The notes below the pieces were generated by a model, which worked only from the letters and a program-made list of their open reading frames with translations, was not told the DNA's origin and made no database searches. Source: Williamsia deligens (GTDB taxonomy: Bacteria > Actinomycetota > Actinomycetes > Mycobacteriales > Mycobacteriaceae). Taken from it: DNA of 64,000 bases. Positions 38,362 to 44,794 of the stretch are shown piece after piece. Location: positions 310,001 through 374,000 of the forward strand of contig NZ_JAMTCI010000001.1 of assembly GCF_024171765.1 (NCBI RefSeq), in the 5' to 3' direction. Made by a program: the position numbers and the translations under genes. Positions within the stretch are counted from its first letter, which is position 1. The number at the start of each line of letters is the position of its first letter.

Positions 38362-38546
38362 CCTGACGCGCCGACGATGTGGCGTAGAAGACGAAGACTA
38401 GGCGGGGCGCGGTGCGCCCCATGACCACGAGAACAGCTGCGGGCGAGGGGACATGCCCTGACGTGCAGCGAATTTCGCGTTCGAGTTGCGATCAGCCGGA
38501 GCGGAATCCGCCGACCTCGGCGGGGGCGATGCGATGTACTGGTCGC

Positions 38547-39038
38547 ATGGAGAATGCGACCACCCACCCCGGCGATCCCGGCCACCCGGTCCGTCGACGG
38601 ATCGACGACCTCATCGACGAGCACCGCGACCACCTCGCGACCAGCCTCGACGGGCTGACCGAGGAGGAGGCACGGCGGTCACTGGTGCCGTCGAGAACCA
38701 CGCTGCTGGGGCTACTCAAGCACGTGACGTTCGCCCAGCAGGTCTGGTACGACCAGGACATCACCGGCCGATCGCGGGCCGACATGGGTCTGCCCGAGGC
38801 GGCCGAGGACTCGTGGATCCTGGCGGACGAGGACACCGTCGAGAGCATCCGATCGCGGTTCCTCGCGGTGTGCGCCGAGTCGCGGCTGGCCGTCGCGTCG
38901 ATGGGGCTCGACACGATCGTCACCGGACGCCGACCGCATCCCCTGTGGAATTCGCATCTCCATGTCCTGCGCGAATTGGCCCACCATTGCGGGCACGCCG
39001 ACATCCTTCGCGAACAGATCCTCGCCGCGCGCCCCTAG
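38547..39038 (+). CDS. DinB family protein (DUF664)
   Basis: 163-residue four-helix-bundle protein of the DinB/YfiT superfamily. Seen: IDEHRDHLATSLDGLTEEEA and LLGLLKHVTFAQQVWYDQDI, with His (LKHV), then the pair of late His residues in VLRELAHHCGHADILREQIL, which is the usual three-His metal site of the family. Members are metal-dependent thiol transferases or proteins of unknown function, and in actinobacteria some use mycothiol. The ATG at 38547 was chosen by family length; an upstream start is possible. Followed at once by the left half of repeat family B. Confidence 0.88.
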   Translation: MENATTHPGDPGHPVRRRIDDLIDEHRDHLATSLDGLTEEEARRSLVPSRTTLLGLLKHVTFAQQVWYDQDITGRSRADMGLPEAAEDSWILADEDTVESIRSRFLAVCAESRLAVASMGLDTIVTGRRPHPLWNSHLHVLRELAHHCGHADILREQILAARP

Positions 39039-39051
39039 CCTCGACAACGTC

Positions 39052-39124
39052 GAGCGTGCCGAAACCAGCCGCCGAGCGTGCCGACAAGAGTCGCCCAGCG
39101 TGCAGTAGATCCCGTCGACCGTGC
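39052..39124. repeat. family B array, left half
   Basis: Four units with core GAGCGTGC (39052), GAGCGTGC (39074), CAGCGTGC (39096) and GACCGTGC (39117), spaced 22, 22 and 21 bp. The last one is flanked by GATCCCGTC, the reverse complement of the linker in the right half (GACGGGATC). It begins 13 bp after the DinB stop and ends just before the methyltransferase start. Confidence 0.8.
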
Positions 39125-39150
39125 ACTCGGGCGCGACCTACGCTTCCCGC

Positions 39151-39756
39151 GTGGGCTTCTACGACGATCACGTCCTCCCTCGCATCATCGACGTCGCGCT
39201 GGGTCGACACGTCGACGATCTGCGACGACGGGTCTGCGACGGCCTGTACGGCGACGTGCTCGAGGTCGGTTTCGGCACCGGGCCCAACGTCCCCTTCTAC
39301 CCGTCGACAGTCACCCGCGCGCTCGCAGTCGAACCGTCGCCCGGGGCACGCCGACTCGCTGCGCCGGCGATCGCGTCGTCCGCGGCTCCCGTCGAATTCG
39401 TCGGCCTCGACGGCGCGCGGATCGACCTGCCCGGGGCGTCCGTCGACTGCGTCCTGAGCACCTGGACGCTGTGCACGATCCCCGATGTCGACGCGGCGGT
39501 CGCCGAGATGTTCCGGCTGCTACGCCCCGGCGGCCAGGTGCATTTCGTCGAACACGGCATCTCTCCGAGTCCGTCCATCGCTCGATGGCAGGAACGGATC
39601 GAACCGGCGTGGGGTGCGGTCGCCGGCGGGTGCCGCCTCACGCGGAGCGCACCGGACCTCCTCCGAGCGCACGGCTTCGCGGCACCGGAGGTCGACGTCG
39701 TCCGAAAGGGACCGGAGCTCGTCGCCCGCATGTCGATCGGGACCGCGCGGCGCTGA
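39151..39756 (+). CDS. class I SAM-dependent methyltransferase
   Basis: 201-residue methyltransferase of the UbiE/Methyltransf_11 type. Seen: SAM motif I VLEVGFGTGPNVPFYP (about 37-52), acidic residue at the end of strand 2 (LAVEPSPG), VDCVLSTWTLCTIPDVDAA and LRPGGQVHFVEHG. The GTG at 39151 (start VGFYDDHVLPRII) was chosen because this N-terminus is typical of the family; the GTG at 39121 lies within the repeat. The gene is bracketed by the two halves of repeat family B, in opposite orientation, which suggests it was inserted into an older array. Substrate unknown; homologues methylate phospholipids or small hydrophobic molecules. Confidence 0.9.
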   Translation: MGFYDDHVLPRIIDVALGRHVDDLRRRVCDGLYGDVLEVGFGTGPNVPFYPSTVTRALAVEPSPGARRLAAPAIASSAAPVEFVGLDGARIDLPGASVDCVLSTWTLCTIPDVDAAVAEMFRLLRPGGQVHFVEHGISPSPSIARWQERIEPAWGAVAGGCRLTRSAPDLLRAHGFAAPEVDVVRKGPELVARMSIGTARR

Positions 39757-39762
39757 CCGTCT

Positions 39763-39855
39763 GCACGCTCGACGGGATCGAGTGCACGCTCGACGGGATC
39801 TACCGCACGCTAGGCGGGATCGAGTGCACGCTCGGCGGGTCGTATCGGCACGCTC
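39763..39855. repeat. family B array, right half (inverted relative to the left)
   Basis: Five units with core GCACGCTC (39763, 39784, 39826, 39848; GCACGCTA at 39805), spaced 21, 21, 21 and 22 bp and joined by the linker GACGGGATCGAG or variants. Orientation is opposite to the left half at 39052-39124. It fills the gap between the stops of the methyltransferase and the convergent oxidoreductase. Confidence 0.85.
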
Positions 39856-39863
39856 GGCGGCGG

Positions 39864-40880
39864 TCAGCTCGCGGCGATCACGACCTTGCCGATGGTGCTC
39901 GACGACTCGAGGAGTCGGTGCGCCTCGCGGAGGGTGTCGACGCCGAGCGGCGACAGCGTGCGGTTCGCGGTCGTCACGATCGCCCCCTCGTCGACGAGGT
40001 CCGCGACGCGGTCGAGGATGCGCTTCTGCGCGTCGCTCTCGGGCTCGTGCAGGGGACGCGCGAACATGAACTCCCACCGCCAGCTCTGGCTCCTGTCCTT
40101 CAACGGCATCGTGTCGAGGCCCTCGGGGTCGTCGATGGCGACGACGGCCCCGCGCACCCGCAGTAGCTCGGCGTACGCCTCGACGTTGCCGTCGGAGAAG
40201 GCGGAGAAGACGTGGTCGACGCCGTCGGGCACGACGGCCCGCACCGACTCGACGAGGTCGTGGCGATCCACGACGTGGTGGGCGCCCATCCGCTCGGCCC
40301 ACTCCCGGGATTCCGACCGCGACGCAGTCGCCACGACGGTCAGGTCGGTGAGAGCCCGGGCGAGCTGCGTGACCATCGAGCCCGTTCCGCCCGCGCCGCC
40401 GGTCACCAGGATGGTGCCGCTCGCACCCTCGGCGATCTCCAGGACGTCGAACAACGCCTCCCACGCGGTGATCGTGGTGAGGGGCAGCGCCGCGGCGGCG
40501 GCGAAGTCGAGCGACGACGGCTTGCGTCCGACGATCCGCTCGTCGACGAGCTGGTGGCCGGTGTTGCTGCCGGGGCGGGCGATCGACCCCGCGTAGTAGA
40601 CCTCGTCCCCGACAGCCCGCGTGGTCACGTCGGGCCCCACCGCCACGACGACCCCGGCCGCGTCGAACCCGAGGACCTTCGGTGCCGCGTCGGCGTCGAA
40701 CCCGCTGCGCACCTTGACGTCCACGGGATTGACCGACACCGCGCGCACCTCGACGAGCAGGTCGTGGCCGGTGGGTGTGGGCGTCTCGGACTCGTGGGCG
40801 ACGAACGACGTGTCGGCGTCGACCGGTCCGGGTGCGGTGGCGACGATCGACGTGGTGGTCGACGGGATCGAGGAGGTCAT
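39864..40880 (-). CDS. zinc-type alcohol dehydrogenase / quinone-oxidoreductase-like protein (MDR superfamily)
   Basis: 338-residue medium-chain dehydrogenase/reductase. Seen: GroES-like N-terminal domain (LLVEVRAVSVNPVDVKVR, GFDAAGVVVAVGPDVT), then the Rossmann motif VTGGAGGTGSMVTQLA and NADPH-type continuation (TASRSESREWAERMGA). It lacks the Cys/His set for structural and catalytic zinc, so it belongs to the zinc-free quinone-reductase-like ZADH group despite the name. It has a proline-rich 40-residue start before the catalytic domain. Convergent with the methyltransferase across array B. Substrate unknown. Confidence 0.88.
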   Translation of the reverse strand: MTSSIPSTTTSIVATAPGPVDADTSFVAHESETPTPTGHDLLVEVRAVSVNPVDVKVRSGFDADAAPKVLGFDAAGVVVAVGPDVTTRAVGDEVYYAGSIARPGSNTGHQLVDERIVGRKPSSLDFAAAAALPLTTITAWEALFDVLEIAEGASGTILVTGGAGGTGSMVTQLARALTDLTVVATASRSESREWAERMGAHHVVDRHDLVESVRAVVPDGVDHVFSAFSDGNVEAYAELLRVRGAVVAIDDPEGLDTMPLKDRSQSWRWEFMFARPLHEPESDAQKRILDRVADLVDEGAIVTTANRTLSPLGVDTLREAHRLLESSSTIGKVVIAAS

Positions 40881-40913
40881 CCCTCGACGGTAGGCGCGCC
40901 GAGCCCGTAGACG

Positions 40914-40949
40914 ACGACAGCCCCGCCCGGAACCGGGCGGGGCTGTCGT
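40914..40949. terminator. strong terminator hairpin after sucD
   Basis: Arms ACGACAGCCCCGCCCGG (40914-40930) and its exact reverse complement (40933-40949): 17 bp, 2-nt gap. It lies between the sucD stop and the start of the oxidoreductase gene, on the minus-strand side of sucCD. No T-tract. Confidence 0.75.
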
Positions 40950-40960
40950 GGGAACTGCTG

Positions 40961-41863
40961 TCAGAGAGCCTTGTAGAGCTCGCGGGCGAGCTCGGCGGTC
41001 TCGGTCGGGGTCTTGCCGACCTTCACACCGGCAGCCTCGAGCGCGTCCTTCTTGGCCTGGGCGGTGCCGGAGCTGCCCGAGACGATGGCGCCGGCGTGGC
41101 CCATCGTCTTGCCCTCGGGCGCGGTGAACCCGGCGACGTAACCGACGACCGGCTTGCTCACGTTGGCCTTGATGTAGTCGGCGGCACGCTCCTCGGCGTC
41201 GCCGCCGATCTCGCCGATCATCACGATGACCTTGGTGTCGGGGTCGGCCTCGAACGCCTCGATCGCGTCGATGTGCGTGGTGCCGATGACCGGGTCACCA
41301 CCGATGCCGATGGCCGTGGAGAAACCGATGTCCCGCAGCTCGTACATCATCTGGTAGGTCAGCGTCCCCGACTTCGAGACGAGGCCGATGCCACCCTTGC
41401 CCGCGATGTTCGCCGGCGTGATGCCGACCAGCGACTCCTCGGGGGTGATGATGCCGGGGCAGTTCGGCCCGATGATGCGGGTCTTCTCGCCCTTGGACTT
41501 GTTGTAGGCCCACGCGTACGCGGAATCCTGGACGGGGATGCCCTCGGTGATGACGACGAGCAGCGGGATCTCCGCGTCGATCGCCTCGATGATCGCGTCC
41601 TTGGCGAACTTCGGCGGGACGAACGCGATGGAGACGTCGGCGCCGGTCTTCTCGATCGCTTCCGAGACCGACCCGAACACGGGCAGCTCCACGTCGGAGC
41701 CGTCCTTGGCGACGTGGCTGACGGTGGTCCCGGCCTTGCGGGCGTTGACGCCGCCGACGACCTGGGTCCCGGCCTTCAGCATCAGCTTGGTGTGCTTGGT
41801 GCCCTCGCCGCCGGTGATGCCCTGGACGATGACCTTGGAGTCCTTGGTGAGGAAAATAGACAT
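40961..41863 (-). CDS. sucD: succinate--CoA ligase, alpha subunit
   Basis: 300-residue alpha subunit of succinyl-CoA synthetase, the TCA-cycle step that yields ATP/GTP. Seen: CoA-binding start [30 protein letters not shown], and the active-site phosphohistidine stretch [20 protein letters not shown] (His near residue 252). ATG at 41863 with AAAGGA upstream. Follows sucC by 13 bp and is terminated by the hairpin at 40914-40949. Confidence 0.98.
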   Translation of the reverse strand: MSIFLTKDSKVIVQGITGGEGTKHTKLMLKAGTQVVGGVNARKAGTTVSHVAKDGSDVELPVFGSVSEAIEKTGADVSIAFVPPKFAKDAIIEAIDAEIPLLVVITEGIPVQDSAYAWAYNKSKGEKTRIIGPNCPGIITPEESLVGITPANIAGKGGIGLVSKSGTLTYQMMYELRDIGFSTAIGIGGDPVIGTTHIDAIEAFEADPDTKVIVMIGEIGGDAEERAADYIKANVSKPVVGYVAGFTAPEGKTMGHAGAIVSGSSGTAQAKKDALEAAGVKVGKTPTETAELARELYKAL

Positions 41864-41876
41864 GTCTGCTCGTCCT

Positions 41877-43040
41877 TTACTTGCTCGCCAGTTCGGCGGC
41901 CTTGTCGGCGCCGGCGTCCATGGTGTCGGCCAGGGTGACGAGCGGATGGTTCGCGTCGTCGAGGATCTTGCGTCCCTCCTCGACGTTGTTGCCGTCGAGG
42001 CGGACGACGAGGGGCTTGTTCGCGTCGTCGCCGAGGATCTTCAGCGCGGACACGATGCCGTTGGCGACCGCGTCGCACGCGGTGATACCGCCGAAGACGT
42101 TGACGAACACGCTCTTCACCTGCGAGTCGCCGAGGATGACGTCGAGTCCGGCCGCCATCACCTCGGCCGAGGCGCCGCCGCCGATGTCGAGGAAGTTGGC
42201 GGGCTTCACGCCGCCGTGCTTCTCACCGGCGTACGCGACGACGTCGAGGGTCGACATGACCAGTCCCGCGCCGTTGCCGATGATGCCGACCTGGCCGTCG
42301 AGCTTGACGTAGTTGAGGTCGTTCTCCTTGGCCTTCAGCTCGAGGGGATCGGTCGCGTCCTTGTCCTCGAACTCGGCGTGCCCTTCCTGGCGGAAGTCGG
42401 CGTTCGCGTCGAGGGTGATCTTGCCGTCCAGCGCGAGGATCTGGTCGTCGGGCGTGCGGACCAGCGGGTTGACCTCCACCAGGGTCGCGTCCTCGCCGAC
42501 GAACACCTCCCACAGCTTCTGGATGGTGTTGGCCGCGGCGTCGAGCACCTCGGCGGGGAGCTTGCCCTTCTCGGCGATCTCACGGGCGAACGCGAGGTCG
42601 ACACCCTTGACGGCGTCGACGGGGACGCGGGCGAGCGCGTCGGGGTTCTCCTCGGCGGTCACCTCGATCTCGACACCACCCTCCACGGAGCACATCGCGA
42701 GGTAGGTCCGGTTGGTGCGGTCGAGCAGGAAGGAGATGTAGTACTCCTCCGCGATGTCGCTGGCCTCGGCGACGAGGAGCTTCTTGACGACGTGACCCTT
42801 GATGTCGAGCCCCAGGATCGCCTCCGCGTTGGCGGCGGCCTCGTCGGCGTCGTTGGAGTACTTGACGCCGCCGGCCTTGCCGCGACCGCCCACCTTGACC
42901 TGGGCCTTGACCATGACCGGCTTGCCGATTTCCTCGGCGATCTGCCGAGCTCCCTCGACGGTGTCGGTCACGCGGCCGGCGGATGTCGGAACCTCGTGCT
43001 TGGCGAAGAGTTCCTTCGCCTGATATTCGAAGAGATCCAT
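41877..43040 (-). CDS. sucC: ADP-forming succinate--CoA ligase, beta subunit
   Basis: 387-residue ATP-grasp beta subunit. Seen: N-terminal [38 protein letters not shown], the ATP-grasp residues [20 protein letters not shown], and the C-terminal [17 protein letters not shown] plus [16 protein letters not shown]. First gene of sucC-sucD. A perfect CRP/GlxR-type site lies 225 bp upstream, between this operon and the divergent M23 peptidase gene, so carbon-source or cAMP control is likely. Confidence 0.98.
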   Translation of the reverse strand: MDLFEYQAKELFAKHEVPTSAGRVTDTVEGARQIAEEIGKPVMVKAQVKVGGRGKAGGVKYSNDADEAAANAEAILGLDIKGHVVKKLLVAEASDIAEEYYISFLLDRTNRTYLAMCSVEGGVEIEVTAEENPDALARVPVDAVKGVDLAFAREIAEKGKLPAEVLDAAANTIQKLWEVFVGEDATLVEVNPLVRTPDDQILALDGKITLDANADFRQEGHAEFEDKDATDPLELKAKENDLNYVKLDGQVGIIGNGAGLVMSTLDVVAYAGEKHGGVKPANFLDIGGGASAEVMAAGLDVILGDSQVKSVFVNVFGGITACDAVANGIVSALKILGDDANKPLVVRLDGNNVEEGRKILDDANHPLVTLADTMDAGADKAAELASK

Positions 43041-43264
43041 TCAGCTCACCATCTTCAGATTCGCCCGCGCTTCATCTGTGGACGCGAGCACCACGGGGAA
43101 GGTTATCGCCGGGGTGAACCGGCCCCGGACGGGCATGCGACGCATGTGCGCCAGATCACTCCCGAACCCCCCGGGCGGTCCGTCCGAGCGCTCGTTCGGG
43201 AGGGTGGACGCCCGTTTCGGGCCGCTTGACCGAAAATCCGGGCGTGTCACGCCCCCCACCGTAA

Positions 43265-43280
43265 TGTGAGGCAGCTCACA
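43265..43280. promoter_or_regulatory. CRP/GlxR-type binding site between sucC and the M23 peptidase gene
   Basis: TGTGA-GGCAGC-TCACA, exact match to the TGTGA-N6-TCACA consensus; the symmetry extends to ATGTGAG...CTCACAT (43264-43281). Located in the 440-bp divergent gap: 225 bp upstream of sucC and 200 bp upstream of the M23 gene. Confidence 0.75.
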
Positions 43281-43321
43281 TCGCTGAAGAACCGTTCGCC
43301 CACGGTTGCACACGCTGCAAT

Positions 43322-43470
43322 CATTTCGTTACCGTCGCCTGGGCTCGGTGACGTGATCGCGATCCACGCGGGTGAGTCACAGGGGCCCATCGCTGGGGGA
43401 CAAGCCGGAAGGCACAACACACAGGGCGTGAGCGCGCTCTCACGCGGGCAGACGTGTGTCGGGATTCGGA
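43322..43470 (+). ncRNA. structured 5' leader of the M23 peptidase gene (possible c-di-AMP riboswitch)
   Basis: About 150 nt of non-coding sequence between the likely promoter and the peptidase. Seen: GCGGGTGAGTCACAGGGGCC, then GCTGGGGGACAAGCCGGAAG, then GGGCGTGAGCGCGCTCTCAC, a GC-rich set of short complementary segments (for example GTGAGCGCGCTCTCAC). Peptidoglycan-hydrolase genes in actinobacteria often carry ydaO-type c-di-AMP riboswitches, and the GGGGGAC and GGGCGTGA segments resemble that motif. I could not verify the fold, so the class is tentative; a leader of some kind is more certain. Confidence 0.35.
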
Positions 43471-43480
43471 AGGTGCAGTC

Positions 43481-44524
43481 TTGGGAGTACGTGGGAACGC
43501 GGGCGTCGACGCCTCGGAGCGGTCAGCTCTGATCGACGACACCCGACCCGAGGAGATCACCTCGATCATCCCCATCGACTGGGCTGACGCCCCCCGGTGG
43601 GACTCCCCGGACCGACGGACGCCACGTCGACCGCTCCCCGCCGACGTCACGCAGGACATCCTCATCGCCGAGTGCGAGTTCGAGGACACCGCCGACGCGC
43701 ACCCCTTCGACCTCGCCGAGACCGGCTACCGGACCGTCGAGCCGCCCGTCCGCCGTCCCGCCACGCAGGCCCGCCCGTCGCGGTCGGGTGGTCGTCACCG
43801 CCTCGCTGCGCCGCCCTCGGCCCTCAAAGGTCGCGCCGCATTGATCGCCGTCGCCGCCGGTGCCGCCGTCGTCGCCGCGACCGGTCACATCGACACCTCG
43901 CCCGCCACCGAGAACGCCGCGCCCGAGGCCGCGGCCCCGCAGGTCAACCCGGCTGCGGCCGTCACCCCGGTCGATCCGACCGTGTCGGGAGACTCCGGCG
44001 TCACCGCCGGGACGCCCGCGCCGGACATGCACACCTTCACCGACCAGCTCGCCGAGGGCGACAAGCTGGCCAAGGACGCCGCCGAGGCCGATCGTCGCGC
44101 CCGGTTGCCGCTCTTCGCGTCGCCGCTGCCACTCGGTCAGTACCAGTTCACCTCGGGCTTCGCCTTCCGCTGGGGCGCCTTCCACGGTGGCGTCGACTTC
44201 GCCGCCCCGCTCGGCACACCGATCCACGCCGCCACCGACGGCGAGGTCATCGAGGCCGGACCGGCGTCGGGCTTCGGCAACTGGATCCAGATCCGCGCCG
44301 CCGACGGCACCGTCACGATGTACGGCCACATGTACAACTCGGGCGTCGGAGTCCGTAAGGGCCAGCACGTCACCGCCGGCGACGTCATCGGCGCCGTGGG
44401 CAGCGACGGGTTCTCGACCGGACCGCACTGCCACTTCGAGGTGTGGAAAGACGGCCGGATGAAGATCGACCCCATGCCGTGGCTCGCCGAGCACGGTGTG
44501 CAGATGTCGAACTACACCGGCTGA
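43481..44524 (+). CDS. M23 family metallopeptidase (peptidoglycan endopeptidase)
   Basis: About 347 residues. Seen: a long cytoplasmic N-terminus (1-115), one membrane helix (about 118-140, ALIAVAAGAAVVAA), an Ala/Pro-rich linker, then a LytM/M23 domain with the zinc residues His in FHGGVDFAAPLGTPI, the Asp of the same motif, and His in STGPHCHFEVWKDG. Start: TTG at 43481 with GGAAGG seven bases upstream; a GTG at 43454 is an alternative. It cuts peptide cross-links outside the membrane, probably in growth or division. Matches the M. tuberculosis gene between sucC and uvrD1 in synteny. Preceded by a structured leader and a CRP-type site. Confidence 0.92.
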   Translation: MGVRGNAGVDASERSALIDDTRPEEITSIIPIDWADAPRWDSPDRRTPRRPLPADVTQDILIAECEFEDTADAHPFDLAETGYRTVEPPVRRPATQARPSRSGGRHRLAAPPSALKGRAALIAVAAGAAVVAATGHIDTSPATENAAPEAAAPQVNPAAAVTPVDPTVSGDSGVTAGTPAPDMHTFTDQLAEGDKLAKDAAEADRRARLPLFASPLPLGQYQFTSGFAFRWGAFHGGVDFAAPLGTPIHAATDGEVIEAGPASGFGNWIQIRAADGTVTMYGHMYNSGVGVRKGQHVTAGDVIGAVGSDGFSTGPHCHFEVWKDGRMKIDPMPWLAEHGVQMSNYTG

Positions 44525-44576
44525 GCGACCGCCCTCTCAAGGCGCACTCCTCACACCCCTGCGGCTCGACGCGTCT

Positions 44577-44627
44577 GTTGGGCGGCAGGAACCGTCTCTT
44601 GGGCATCCGGAGCACGCCAGTGGGCGT
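44577..44627. repeat. family A array, second copy (three units, one orientation)
   Basis: Units GTTGGGCGG (44577), CTTGGGCAT (44598) and AGTGGGCGT (44619), exactly 21 bp apart, with linker CAGGAACCGTCT as in the array at 21821-21962. It lies in the 270-bp convergent gap between the M23 peptidase and pcrA. Only the half nearer the minus-strand gene is present. The remaining gap, 44640-44790, shows nothing I recognise. Confidence 0.75.
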
Positions 44628-44794
44628 CTGCCGACGCCCGCACTCAGGCATCGGCGACAGGTACGCCCCGCCTGGACAGCACGTCGATGCGCTGTCTGGC
44701 GTTCGCGTCGTTTGACGGGCACAGAGCGGCCCGCCCGAAGATCTCCGCTGCCACCACCATGAGCTTGCTGGGCCCTGAGGTAGACGCGGTCGGA

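Noticed and set aside
38325-38430. SAM riboswitch ahead of metQ
   Set aside because: Hairpins are present, but none of the conserved SAM-I, SAM-II or SAM-IV core segments could be matched by eye, so only a structured leader is reported.
39121-39150. Longer start (GTG 39121) for the methyltransferase
   Set aside because: It would place ten residues inside repeat family B; the GTG at 39151 gives the N-terminus usual for this family.
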